64,000 nucleotides of DNA, taken from Paraburkholderia rhizosphaerae. Its GTDB lineage: Bacteria > Pseudomonadota > Gammaproteobacteria > Burkholderiales > Burkholderiaceae. Below the pieces are notes generated by a model. That model was not told where the DNA came from, made no database searches, and worked only from the letters and a program-made list of their open reading frames with translations. Location of the stretch: NCBI RefSeq assembly GCF_004366595.1, contig NZ_SORE01000002.1:186001-250000 (forward strand). Reading direction: 5' to 3'. The position numbers were made by a program, and so were the translations under genes. Of this stretch, positions 34,871-44,462 are shown one piece after another (the first letter of the stretch is position 1; each line of letters starts with the position of its first letter).

Positions 34871-35395
34871 GGCCTTGTCTCCATGGCAGGCTTGCAGGTT
34901 CTACCGCGCACACTTCGACAACAGGCCAGCCGGGTCAGCGGGGAAGCGACACGCTGCCGGGCCGGCAAATGTTTGCAATTCGGTTGAGACGTGTATATGC
35001 GCTACGTGAAAAAGCGGCATCTGAAGCGCTTGTCCAGTCGCGCTAAAAGCATCGGCATCAGAGCCGCGTTTTGCGCAACGGACGATTGCGTTATGCGGAC
35101 TCGCCCGCAGGCGACGCACATTAAAAGATTAGCGCATTATTTGCAGGTTCGCTAATCATAAGAACCCTGGATCGTATTGTTTATTAACAAACCAGGTATC
35201 CAGAAACGCTATAACGATTCACGATAAATTCACAATGTCATGTAATGCGTATTCGAATGCGCGCATTCACCGGCGAATAGATGCGCGCGCCGTTCGCATT
35301 TTCATGTGCGCATGCACACAGAGGCGTCAGAAGCAGGGTGCATAATGCCCATCTATCGACGTTGCAATGAATCGCCGCCCGCCGTGGAGGACGTC
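34871..35395. other. Intergenic region between FapF-like gene and glutamate dehydrogenase
   Basis: A divergent control region. It is AT-rich from about 35120 to 35260. The frame of the downstream dehydrogenase is open from 35306, but the codons before 35396 have no family similarity. No gene, repeat or clear -35/-10 pair was recognised. TGGCAGGCTTGCA near 34884 looks like a sigma-54 site but its spacing is wrong. Confidence 0.5.
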
Positions 35396-38300
35396 ATGCT
35401 AGCGAAGAACGAGGAAGCCGTCGCGCACCAGCTCAACGATGTCATCGAATTCGCGCGGGGCCGATTGCCTGAACCGGCCTTTGCGATCGTCGAACCTTTC
35501 CTGCGGCACTACTACGATTTCGTCGACGCCGACGAACTGCAAAGCCGCAATATCCCCGACCTGTACGGCGCCGCGATGGCGCACTGGCAAACGGCGCAAC
35601 GCTTTGTGCCGGGCAGCGAACGGCTGCGCGTGTACAACCCGATTCTCGAACAGCACGGCTGGCACTCGGACCACACGGTGGTCGAGATCGTCAATGACGA
35701 CATGCCGTTTCTGGTCGACTCGGTCTCGATGGCGGTGAACGGCCTTGGGCTCGCGCTGCACTCGGTGCTGCACCCGGTGTTCCGTATCTGGCGCGGCAAG
35801 GACGGCAACATCGAGCGCGTCGCGCTCGGCGGCTCGACACCTGACGACGGGCAGTCGCAGCTCGCGTCGTTTATCCATTTCGAAGTGGACCGTTGCGGCG
35901 ATGCGGCGAAGCTCGACACGCTGCGCGCATCGATCGCGCGCGTGCTGGGCGACGTGCGCGCCGCGGTTGAAGACTGGCAGAAGATCGTCGGCGCCGCGCG
36001 CAGTACGATCAAGGATCTCGCCGCGCGCGAGACGAGCGCGGAAGGCGTCGAGGCCCGCGCGTTTCTCGAATGGATGGTCGCCGACCATTTCACGTTCCTC
36101 GGGCAGCGGGACTACGAACTGGTGGCGCACGGTAGCGGTTTCGGTTTGCGCGCGATTCCGGGCACGGGCCTCGGCATTTTGCGCGAAGCCATCGGCGACG
36201 AGCGCACACCCGATGTGACGCCGCTGCCGCCCGCCGCGGCGGAGATCATTCAGGGCCCGTGGCCGATCTTCCTGACGAAAGCCAATTCACGCGCAACCGT
36301 GCATCGGCCAGGTTATCTCGACTACGTCGGCGTAAAGCTGGTCGGGCCGGACGGCAAGATTGCCGGCGAGCGGCGTTTTATCGGGCTGTACACGTCAACC
36401 GCGTATATGGTGTCCGCGACGGAGATCCCGATTGTGCGACGCAAGTGCGCGAACATCGTGCGGCGCGCGGGCTTTCTGCCGAAAGGGCATCTCGGCAAGT
36501 CGCTCGTGACGGTGCTGGAAACCTATCCGCGCGACGAACTGTTCCAGGCCGACGAAAACGAGCTCTACGACATCGCGATGGGCGTCCTGCGCTTGCAGGA
36601 GCATCAGCGAACGCGGCTGTTCGTGCGGCGTGACCGCTTCGACCGCTTTGTGTCATGCCTCGTGTTCGTGCCGCGCGACAAGTACAACACGGACTTGCGC
36701 CGACGCATCGCCAGACTGCTGCTCGATGCGTTCAACGGTGCGGCAGTCGAGTTCACGCCGTTGTTGTCCGAGTCGACGATCGCGCGGATTCATTTCGTCG
36801 TGCGCGCGGAACCCGGCGCAATGCGCGACGTCGATACGCACGAGCTGGAAACGCGACTCGTGCAGGTCACGCGCCGCTGGCAGGACGATATGGCCGATGC
36901 GCTGCTCGATGCGTTCGGCGAGGAGCAGGGCAACCGGCTGCTGCAACACTATGCGGATTCGTTTCCGGCCGGCTATCGCGACGACTATGCGGCGCGTACG
37001 GCGGTGCGCGATATCGAACTGATCGAGCGCGTGCAGGCGACCGGCCATCTGGCGATGAACCTGTACCGGCCGATCGAATCGGCGCCGCGTGCATTCCGCT
37101 TCAAGGTCTACCGGGTCGGGCAGCCGATCGCGCTGTCGCGCAGCCTGCCGATGCTCGAGCATCTGGGCGTGCGCGTCGACGAAGAGCGCCCGTATCTGAT
37201 CGAAGCACCGCACGCGCAGCCCGCATGGATTCACGATTTTGGCCTCGAGATGGCCGATGAAACCGAGTTCGACATCGAGCGCGTAAAAGACCTGTTCGAA
37301 GACGCGTTCGAACAGGTGTGGTGCGGCACGATCGAAAACGACGACTTCAACCGCCTCGTGCTGCGTGCGCATCTGGCCGCTCGCGAAGTGACGATTCTGC
37401 GCGCGTATGCAAAGTACTTGCGGCAGGTCGGTTCGACCTTCAGCGATGCGTATATCGAACGCGCGTTGACCGGCAACCCGGCGATCGCGCGGATGCTGGT
37501 CGAACTGTTTATCGCGCGTTTCGATCCGTCGCCGGGCACCGGACGCGAAGCGCGCGTCGACAGAATGCTGATCACGATCGAAGCGGCGCTCGATCAGGTG
37601 CCGAACCTCGACGAAGACCGCATCCTGCGGCAGTTCCTCGGCGTGATCAATGCATCGGTGCGCACCAACTATTTTCGCCGCGATGCGCATGGCCGGCCGA
37701 TGCCGTATCTGTCGTTCAAGTTCGATCCGGCGAAAGTGCCGGGCCTGCCCGAACCGAAGCCGATGTTCGAAATCTGGGTCTATTCGCCGCGAGTCGAAGG
37801 CGTGCATTTGCGCGGAGGAAGGGTCGCGCGCGGCGGACTGCGCTGGTCCGATCGCCGCGAGGATTTCCGCACCGAAGTGCTCGGGCTGATGAAGGCGCAA
37901 ATGGTGAAGAACGTCGTGATCGTGCCGGTCGGCTCGAAAGGCGGCTTCGTCGTGAAGAACCCGCCGCCGCTGACCGACCGCGAAGCATGGCTGCGCGAAG
38001 GTGTCGCGTGCTACCAGACGTTTCTGCGCGGACTGCTCGATGTAACCGACAACCGTTCGGGCGCTGAGATCGTGCCGCCGCCCGAAGTGGTGCGGCACGA
38101 TCCGGACGATCCGTATCTGGTGGTCGCCGCGGACAAGGGTACCGCGACATTTTCCGACTACGCGAACGCGATCTCGCAGGAGTATGGGTTCTGGCTCGAC
38201 GATGCGTTCGCGTCAGGTGGCTCGGTCGGCTACGACCACAAGAAGATGGGCATCACCGCCCGCGGCGCATGGGAGTCGGTCAAGCGGCACTTCCGTGAGA

Positions 38301-40246
38301 TGGGCGTCGATACGCAAGCGACTGACTTCACCGTGGTCGGCGTCGGCGATATGTCCGGCGACGTGTTCGGCAATGGCATGTTGCTGTCGCCGCATATCAG
38401 GCTGGTGGCCGCGTTCGATCATCGTCATGTGTTTATCGATCCCAACCCGGATCCGGCGACCAGCTTCGCCGAGCGGCAGCGCCTGTTCGGCCTCGAGCGA
38501 TCAAGCTGGAACGACTACGACCCGTCGCTGATCTCGGCGGGCGGCGGGATATTCCCGCGCACCGCGAAGACCGTACCGATCTCCGCGGCCGCGCAGGGGG
38601 TGCTTGGCATCACCGCGACCGCATTGACGCCGAACGAACTGATGCGCGCGATACTTCAGGCGCCGGTCGACCTGCTATACAACGGCGGCATCGGCACGTA
38701 TGTGAAAGCAAGCCACGAGACGCATGCGCAGGTCGGCGACCGCACCAACGATGGGGTACGCGTCAACGGCAGCGAACTGCGCTGCAAGGTGGTCGCCGAA
38801 GGCGGCAATCTGGGCCTCACGCAGCACGGCCGCATCGAGTTTGCGCAGCGCGGCGGGCGCGTGAATACCGATGCGATCGACAATTCGGCCGGCGTAGACT
38901 GTTCGGATCACGAAGTGAACATCAAGATTCTGCTGGGCCTCGTGGTCGCGGACGGTGAGATGACCGAGAAGCAGCGTAATGCGCTTCTCGCGGAAATGAC
39001 CGATGAAGTCGGGCTGCTGGTGCTGCAGGACAATTATTACCAAACGCAGGCCCTTTCGATCGCAGGCCGCTACGCAGCCGACATGCTCGATGCGGAAGTG
39101 CGGCTGATGCGCTGGCTCGAACGCGCGGGGCGACTGAACCGCGTGATCGAATTCCTGCCGACCGACGAGCAGATCAATGAACGGCAGGCGGCGAAACAGG
39201 GCCTCACGTCGCCGGAGCGGGCGGTGCTGCTCGCGTACAGCAAGATGTGGCTGTACGATGCGCTGCTCGAATCGGACGTGCCGGAAGATGCGCTGGTCGC
39301 CGGCATGCTGGCCGGATATTTCCCGCAGCCGCTGCGCCAGCGCTTTGACGAACCGATGCATCGTCACCCGCTGCGTCGCGAGATACTCGCTACCTTCCTG
39401 ACCAACGGGCTCGTCAACCGCGTCGGCTGCGCGTTCGTGCATCGGCTGATGGAGGAAACCGACGCGCAGCCGGGCGATATCGTCCGTGCGTGCCTGATGG
39501 CGCGCAGCGTGTTCGATCTCGACGACGTGTGGCGCAAGATCGACGCGCTCGATAACCGCGTGCCGGACGACGTGCAGGCGCGCATGTTTGTCGAAATCAC
39601 GCGCCTGCTCGAAAGCGCGGCGCTATGGTTCCTGCGGCATCTGCAAGCAGGCGAACTGAAGGATGGCGGCGCGATGGCGCTGATTGCGCGTTGTCGCGAT
39701 GCCGCGCAGCGGCTTGCGCCGCAACTGCCCGCGCTGCTGCCCGCGGCGGACATCGAAGCGTTGTCTGAGCGGCAACGCGTGCTGGTCGATGCGGGCGTCG
39801 ACAGCGAGCTGGCCGTGCGGGTCGCGAGCGGCGAGATTCCAGCCGCGCTGCTCGATATCGCGGAAGTCGCGGCGACCAGCGGGCGCAGCCTCGAGCAGGT
39901 CGCGGGCGTTTATTTCGCATTGGGCACCCAGCTGAATTACAACTGGATCAGCGAGCGGGCGGCTGCGTTGCCGACGCCCACGCACTGGGACGTGATGGCG
40001 CGCGCCGCGGCGCTGGCCGAACTCGCGCGCCTGAAGCGCCAGCTTGCAACCAGCGCGCTGGCGGACGCGCCGGACGCATCGGAGATGACCGACCCCGGTA
40101 CCCTGGTCGACGCATGGCGAGCGCGGCGCGAAGTCGCGCTCGCGCGTTATGCGCAGTTGCTGGGCGATTTGCGCGCGGCAGGCGGCGCGAGCCTGTCGAT
40201 GTTGCTGGTCGTCGTGCGGGAGATGGCGGCGCTCGAGCGCCATTGA
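35396..40246 (+). CDS. NAD-specific glutamate dehydrogenase, 180-kDa type
   Basis: A 1616-residue enzyme of the large bacterial NAD-GDH class, which deaminates glutamate to 2-oxoglutarate and ammonia. The catalytic region lies in the second half: RGGLRWSDRREDFRTEVLGL, then VPVGSKGGFVVK (Gly-Gly-Lys catalytic area), GVGDMSGDVFGNGML and the Rossmann part around CKVVAEGGNLGLTQ. The long N-terminal half (ACT-like regulatory parts) and C-terminal helical tail are typical, and the length is as expected. ATG 35396 is chosen because of GTGGAGG upstream; the frame is open 30 codons earlier. Monocistronic. Allosteric control by amino acids is known for the family. Confidence 0.95.
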   Translation: MLAKNEEAVAHQLNDVIEFARGRLPEPAFAIVEPFLRHYYDFVDADELQSRNIPDLYGAAMAHWQTAQRFVPGSERLRVYNPILEQHGWHSDHTVVEIVNDDMPFLVDSVSMAVNGLGLALHSVLHPVFRIWRGKDGNIERVALGGSTPDDGQSQLASFIHFEVDRCGDAAKLDTLRASIARVLGDVRAAVEDWQKIVGAARSTIKDLAARETSAEGVEARAFLEWMVADHFTFLGQRDYELVAHGSGFGLRAIPGTGLGILREAIGDERTPDVTPLPPAAAEIIQGPWPIFLTKANSRATVHRPGYLDYVGVKLVGPDGKIAGERRFIGLYTSTAYMVSATEIPIVRRKCANIVRRAGFLPKGHLGKSLVTVLETYPRDELFQADENELYDIAMGVLRLQEHQRTRLFVRRDRFDRFVSCLVFVPRDKYNTDLRRRIARLLLDAFNGAAVEFTPLLSESTIARIHFVVRAEPGAMRDVDTHELETRLVQVTRRWQDDMADALLDAFGEEQGNRLLQHYADSFPAGYRDDYAARTAVRDIELIERVQATGHLAMNLYRPIESAPRAFRFKVYRVGQPIALSRSLPMLEHLGVRVDEERPYLIEAPHAQPAWIHDFGLEMADETEFDIERVKDLFEDAFEQVWCGTIENDDFNRLVLRAHLAAREVTILRAYAKYLRQVGSTFSDAYIERALTGNPAIARMLVELFIARFDPSPGTGREARVDRMLITIEAALDQVPNLDEDRILRQFLGVINASVRTNYFRRDAHGRPMPYLSFKFDPAKVPGLPEPKPMFEIWVYSPRVEGVHLRGGRVARGGLRWSDRREDFRTEVLGLMKAQMVKNVVIVPVGSKGGFVVKNPPPLTDREAWLREGVACYQTFLRGLLDVTDNRSGAEIVPPPEVVRHDPDDPYLVVAADKGTATFSDYANAISQEYGFWLDDAFASGGSVGYDHKKMGITARGAWESVKRHFREMGVDTQATDFTVVGVGDMSGDVFGNGMLLSPHIRLVAAFDHRHVFIDPNPDPATSFAERQRLFGLERSSWNDYDPSLISAGGGIFPRTAKTVPISAAAQGVLGITATALTPNELMRAILQAPVDLLYNGGIGTYVKASHETHAQVGDRTNDGVRVNGSELRCKVVAEGGNLGLTQHGRIEFAQRGGRVNTDAIDNSAGVDCSDHEVNIKILLGLVVADGEMTEKQRNALLAEMTDEVGLLVLQDNYYQTQALSIAGRYAADMLDAEVRLMRWLERAGRLNRVIEFLPTDEQINERQAAKQGLTSPERAVLLAYSKMWLYDALLESDVPEDALVAGMLAGYFPQPLRQRFDEPMHRHPLRREILATFLTNGLVNRVGCAFVHRLMEETDAQPGDIVRACLMARSVFDLDDVWRKIDALDNRVPDDVQARMFVEITRLLESAALWFLRHLQAGELKDGGAMALIARCRDAAQRLAPQLPALLPAADIEALSERQRVLVDAGVDSELAVRVASGEIPAALLDIAEVAATSGRSLEQVAGVYFALGTQLNYNWISERAAALPTPTHWDVMARAAALAELARLKRQLATSALADAPDASEMTDPGTLVDAWRARREVALARYAQLLGDLRAAGGASLSMLLVVVREMAALERH

Positions 40247-40418
40247 GCGTTTCCCGGCCGCCCACGCGCAATGCCGTGGTGCCGCGCGCGGCTTGCTTTG
40301 CCCGCGGCTTCGCTGACCGGTCGGCGCGGTCGCGTGTGATCAGTTCGATACAGCGCGCACATGTTCCAGCCGGATTGTCGATAATATCGATTGTTCTCAC
40401 CACAGCATCCTGTCCGTC

Positions 40419-41483
40419 ATGAATGAAACCGTTTCGACGAATCCGACTGTTCCGCGCCTGACGAGCCTTTCGCACGGCGGTGGCTGCGGCTGCAAGATCG
40501 CGCCTGCCGTGTTGTCGAACCTGCTCAAGCGCAGCGTGCCGTTGCCGACGTTTCCCGATCTGCTGGTCGGCACCGAAACCGCCGACGATGCCGCTGTCTA
40601 TCGGCTCAACGACGAACAGGCAATCATTGCGACCACCGATTTCTTTATGCCGATCGTCGACGACCCGTACGATTTCGGCCGCATCGCCGCGACCAACGCG
40701 CTGTCGGATGTCTACGCGATGGGCGGTAAGCCGATTCTCGCGCTCGCGCTGGTCGGCATGCCGATCAACGTGTTGCCGCACGACGTGATCGCGGCGGTGC
40801 TGCGCGGCGGCGAAGACGTCTGCAAGGAAGCGGGCATTCCGGTCGCCGGCGGCCATTCGATCGATTCGGTCGAGCCTATCTACGGCCTCGCCGCGCTCGG
40901 CGTCGTACATCCGCAGCGGGTGAAGCGCAATGCAGCCGCGCAGGCCGGTGATGTGCTGGTGCTCGGCAAGCCGCTGGGTGTCGGCGTGCTGTCCGCGGCA
41001 CTGAAAAAGAACCAGTTGAGCGATGCAGGCTACGCACAGATGATTGCGTCGACAACCAGGCTGAACCGCCCCGGCACCGAACTTGCGTCGTTGCCGGGTG
41101 TGCATGCGTTGACCGATGTGACCGGCTTCGGTCTGCTCGGGCATCTGCTCGAAATGGCGCGCGGCGCGGGGCTCGGCGCACGTGTGCGCTATGCGGACCT
41201 GCCGTGGCTTGACGGCGTCGATGCGTTTGCCGCGGCGGGCGTGTTCACCGGCGCGTCGGGGCGCAACTGGGCGTCGTATGGTGAGCACGTGCAACTAGCC
41301 GCTACCCTGCCGGACACCGCTCAGACGTTGCTGACCGACCCGCAAACTTCGGGCGGCCTGCTGGTTGCCTGCGCGCGCGAAACGGTCGACGACGTACTCG
41401 CGGTTTTCCACACGGATGGCTTCTCGCGTGCGGCGGTGATCGGCGAAATGACGAGCGGCGCGCCGCGTATCGAAGTCGTTTGA
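40419..41483 (+). CDS. selD: Selenophosphate synthase SelD
   Basis: A 354-residue enzyme making selenophosphate from selenide and ATP for selenocysteine and selenouridine synthesis. The catalytic Cys23 and Lys26 in HGGGCGCKIAP match the E. coli Cys17/Lys20 pair, so it is the cysteine form, not selenocysteine. Further signs are TTDFFMPIVDDPYDFGRIAA in part (DFFxPIVDDP), GGHSIDS and TDVTGFGLLGH, then DPQTSGGLL. The next gene, a cation diffusion facilitator, starts 35 bases on. No selA, selB or tRNA-Sec is nearby. Confidence 0.95.
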   Translation: MNETVSTNPTVPRLTSLSHGGGCGCKIAPAVLSNLLKRSVPLPTFPDLLVGTETADDAAVYRLNDEQAIIATTDFFMPIVDDPYDFGRIAATNALSDVYAMGGKPILALALVGMPINVLPHDVIAAVLRGGEDVCKEAGIPVAGGHSIDSVEPIYGLAALGVVHPQRVKRNAAAQAGDVLVLGKPLGVGVLSAALKKNQLSDAGYAQMIASTTRLNRPGTELASLPGVHALTDVTGFGLLGHLLEMARGAGLGARVRYADLPWLDGVDAFAAAGVFTGASGRNWASYGEHVQLAATLPDTAQTLLTDPQTSGGLLVACARETVDDVLAVFHTDGFSRAAVIGEMTSGAPRIEVV

Positions 41484-41518
41484 CATAGACGTCCAACTTT
41501 TCTTCTCCCGCACCGACG

Positions 41519-42424
41519 ATGAAGGAAGAATCGCCGAAAGCCATCTTTTACGCGCTGGCCGCCAACATGGGCATCGCGATCTGCAAATTCGCCGCTGCGG
41601 CCTTTACCGGGTCCGGCGCGATGTTTGCCGAAGCGATCCATTCGACCGCCGACTGCGGCAATCAGGTCCTGCTGCTGTTCGGACTGCGCCAGGCGCGGCG
41701 GCCCGCGACTCCGCTGCATCCGCTCGGCGCCGGCCGCGTAATCTACTTCTACTGCCTGATTGTCGCGCTGCTGCTGTTTTTTGTCGGCGGCGCGTTCTCG
41801 GTTTATGAGGGGGTGCATCGCGCGATTGCGCGCGAGCCGCTGTCGTATGCGTTTGTCGCACTGGCGGTGCTGGGCGTGTCGGTCGTGCTCGAGGCGCTGT
41901 CGCTCGCGGGCGCGATACGTGAGATCCGCAAGACCAATCGGGATAAATCGCTGTGGCGGTGGTTTCGCGAAACACGCGAGTCTGATTTGCTCGTGGTCGC
42001 GGGCGAAGACATCGCGGCGCTCGCAGGCCTCGCGATAGCGTTCGTCGCGGTGTTGCTGACGATGGTGACTGGCAATCCGCTGTTTGATGCGCTCGGTTCG
42101 ATCGGCGTCGGATTGCTGCTGATGGTGATCGCTTTCCTTGTCGCGCGCGAAGTGAAGTCGATGATTATCGGCGAATCGGCAAGCCCGGAGGTTCGACGCG
42201 CAATCGATGCGCATTTGCGCGCGCGCAGTGAAATTCGCAGCATCATGAATCTGATTACGCTGCAATGGGGACGGCACGTGGTGGTGGCCGTGCAGGCGGA
42301 GATGATCGACTACGAAAGCGGACGCGCGATGGTCGATGCGATCAATATCATAGAAGCCGATCTGCAGCAGACGTTTCCGCAAGTGCGCTGGGTGTTCTTC
42401 GAGCCGGATGTGCCGCGCCTGTGA
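41519..42424 (+). CDS. Cation diffusion facilitator transporter
   Basis: A 301-residue inner-membrane transporter of the CDF family with about six membrane segments (near 5-30, 38-60, 78-100, 115-135, 165-185, 190-210) and a C-terminal cytoplasmic domain. Metal ligands are seen in AEAIHSTADCGNQ (His and Asp of helix II) and in GEDIAALAG of helix V. It probably exports Zn, Fe, Co or Mn, but the metal is not clear from sequence. It follows selD closely and is likely co-transcribed, which is a common Burkholderia order. Confidence 0.86.
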   Translation: MKEESPKAIFYALAANMGIAICKFAAAAFTGSGAMFAEAIHSTADCGNQVLLLFGLRQARRPATPLHPLGAGRVIYFYCLIVALLLFFVGGAFSVYEGVHRAIAREPLSYAFVALAVLGVSVVLEALSLAGAIREIRKTNRDKSLWRWFRETRESDLLVVAGEDIAALAGLAIAFVAVLLTMVTGNPLFDALGSIGVGLLLMVIAFLVAREVKSMIIGESASPEVRRAIDAHLRARSEIRSIMNLITLQWGRHVVVAVQAEMIDYESGRAMVDAINIIEADLQQTFPQVRWVFFEPDVPRL

Positions 42425-42706
42425 GCGGGCATCACCGGCGCGTGGCCGGATGTCAGGTTTAATGAACCTGTATTGCCGCGCCTCTATACTTGTTCGCGCT
42501 TAAGGTGGTGCGGCTGATTGCGCATTCCATGCGATAGCACGATCGAGTACATGCTCCAGGCGCTGTCTGAATGCAGCGCATCCCTCCGCTGAAGCCTCGC
42601 ATTGAATCAACGCATCGCGCTCGCGTGGCGCTACGCGTGTTTAGCCACGACATCGCCGGCTACTGAATCCGAACTGCACAAAACAAGACAAAAGGAACGA
42701 CGCTAA

Positions 42707-43831
42707 ATGAAGATTCGCCGCTCTCGCCGTTCGACCGCTGCCCGCGCGTCGCGGACATTGACCGCACTGGGTTGCGCAGCCGCGACTGCAGTCGCGTGCA
42801 TGTCTGCGCTGCCAGGCATCGCCGATGCACAGACTCATACGACGCCACACGCCGGAACGTCTCCCCATGCAGTGCCGAAGATTCGCGCGCCGAAGGTGAT
42901 GATCGTGTCGATGTTCGGCCCGGAAGGCCAGGTCTGGCTCGACAAACTGGGCCCGTGGCAGCAGATTCGTGTGCCGGGTTTATCGCCGGACTACCCGATG
43001 GTTCGGTGCAACGAGCAGGACGTCTGTGTGATGACGACTGGCATGGGGCACGCGAATGCCGCGGCGTCGATGATGGCGTTGACGTTCTCGCCGCAATTCG
43101 ACTTACGCCACACGTATTTCCTGATCGCCGGCATCGCCGGCATCGACCCTGCGCGTGGCACGCTGGGCAGCGCCGCATGGGCGAACTATCTGGTCGATTT
43201 CGGCATTCAGTGGGAAATCGACGGCCGCGAAGCGCCGCCGAAATGGACCAGCGGCTACTCCGGCATCTTCGCGAAGAGCCAGGGCGATAAGCCACCGCTC
43301 GAATACCAGACCGAAGTATTCGAGTTGAACCATCAGTTAACCGATACGGCGCTCGCATTGTCGCGCGACGTCGAACTCGCTGATGCGCCGCAAGCACAGG
43401 CGACCCGCGCGAAGTACGACTATGCGCCGGCGAACCAGCCGCCGAAAATCATTCAGTGCGATACGTCGACGAGCGATACGTGGTGGTCAGGCGACGCGAT
43501 CGGCGAGCGAGCGCGTGAATGGACGAAGATTGTCACCGATGGCAAAGGCCTCTACTGCACGTCGCAGCAGGAAGACAACGCGACATACGAAGCGCTCAAG
43601 CGCGCCGCAAGCGTGCAACGCATCGATTTGAAGCGTGTTGCCGTGCTGCGTACCGGCGCGGATTTCGATCGCCCGCCGAAGGGGCAATCGAGCGTTGACA
43701 ATCTGCTTAACACAAATGGTCAGGGTGGCGGCGATATCGCACTCGCGAACCTCTATCGCGCGGGCAGTCCGCTCGTGCAGTCGATTGTCACGCAATGGGC
43801 CAAATGGAAAGAGGGCGTACCGACGCACTAG
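42707..43831 (+). CDS. Purine nucleoside permease family protein
   Basis: A 374-residue exported protein (long basic signal region, cut near residue 41 after ADA) of the NUP family of purine nucleoside permeases/phosphorylase-fold proteins. Family segments are VMIVSMFGPEGQVWL, MTTGMGHANAAASMMAL, YFLIAGIAGIDP and VLRTGADFDRPP. In fungi NUP transports purine nucleosides; the bacterial relatives have no membrane spans beyond the signal and are more like phosphorylases, so the role may be periplasmic nucleoside handling. Confidence 0.83.
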   Translation: MKIRRSRRSTAARASRTLTALGCAAATAVACMSALPGIADAQTHTTPHAGTSPHAVPKIRAPKVMIVSMFGPEGQVWLDKLGPWQQIRVPGLSPDYPMVRCNEQDVCVMTTGMGHANAAASMMALTFSPQFDLRHTYFLIAGIAGIDPARGTLGSAAWANYLVDFGIQWEIDGREAPPKWTSGYSGIFAKSQGDKPPLEYQTEVFELNHQLTDTALALSRDVELADAPQAQATRAKYDYAPANQPPKIIQCDTSTSDTWWSGDAIGERAREWTKIVTDGKGLYCTSQQEDNATYEALKRAASVQRIDLKRVAVLRTGADFDRPPKGQSSVDNLLNTNGQGGGDIALANLYRAGSPLVQSIVTQWAKWKEGVPTH

Positions 43832-43848
43832 TGCGTTGGCACGCCCTC
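43811..43848 (+). terminator. Stem-loop at the end of the permease gene
   Basis: GAGGGCGT (43811-43818) pairs with ACGCCCTC (43841-43848), with further pairing inside (GACGCAC near GTGCGTT). It overlaps the last codons of the gene and lacks a clear T run, so it is a weak terminator candidate. Confidence 0.45.
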
Positions 43849-44042
43849 TCTAACGACGGCGCCCGCAAAGATGCTGACGCCGCAATTCACTGTTGCATTA
43901 TCGGGAACGGTATGGCGTCCACACAGGAACGCTCGTTTCCCAATGATCGAGTTCGGACGGGCTCATGTTCGGCTCCTTCATCAACATTTCACTGCCGTGT
44001 GACTGCGCAAGATTAAATGTCGCTTCACACGGCGACCTGACT

Positions 44043-44300
44043 TTACTGACCGCTTACAGCATTAGCGGCGTGTCCGCTTTGCGTAGCGACCGGTTCCGCG
44101 CCGCCCACATCGGTTTTCACCGAATAGCCATGTGCTTCGGCGATACCGGCTTTAACCTCGGCACGCGGCACATTGCTGCCTTGCGACCACCACGGCTGGT
44201 TGTACGAGCCCGCGCGACCGATCCCGCCACCGCCTTGCGCAAACGCGGAGGTGCTTGCCAGGACCGAAAGGACGAGCGCTGCGAAAAGACTGCGTTTCAT
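44043..44300 (-). CDS. Small secreted protein, DUF4148-like
   Basis: An 85-residue exported protein with a signal peptide (1-22, cut after AFA) and a Gly/Asn/Trp-containing mature part with VPRAEVKAGIAEAHGYSVKT. The RAEVKA segment recalls the small DUF4148 proteins common in Burkholderia, which have (T)RAEVxxEL, but the match is partial. Start at 44300 follows AGGAG; the frame is open farther but lacks a signal sequence there. Function unknown. Confidence 0.68.
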   Translation of the reverse strand: MKRSLFAALVLSVLASTSAFAQGGGGIGRAGSYNQPWWSQGSNVPRAEVKAGIAEAHGYSVKTDVGGAEPVATQSGHAANAVSGQ

Positions 44301-44462
44301 GAGTTCACTCCTGTCATTCGTTTTTGAGCGCTGACGTGTAGCGCTGCGACAGGATGAAATGTAGGCGGGAGAGCGCGGCGGATAAATCCGCGTTTCGCGA
44401 AATGAATTGTCAAGAATGTGGAACAATCGCAGCACGCGCCGCGATTGTTCATCAGACCACAA

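Noticed and set aside
34884-34896. TGGCAGGCTTGCA as a sigma-54 promoter
   Set aside because: The distance between GG and GC is too short for the sigma-54 consensus.
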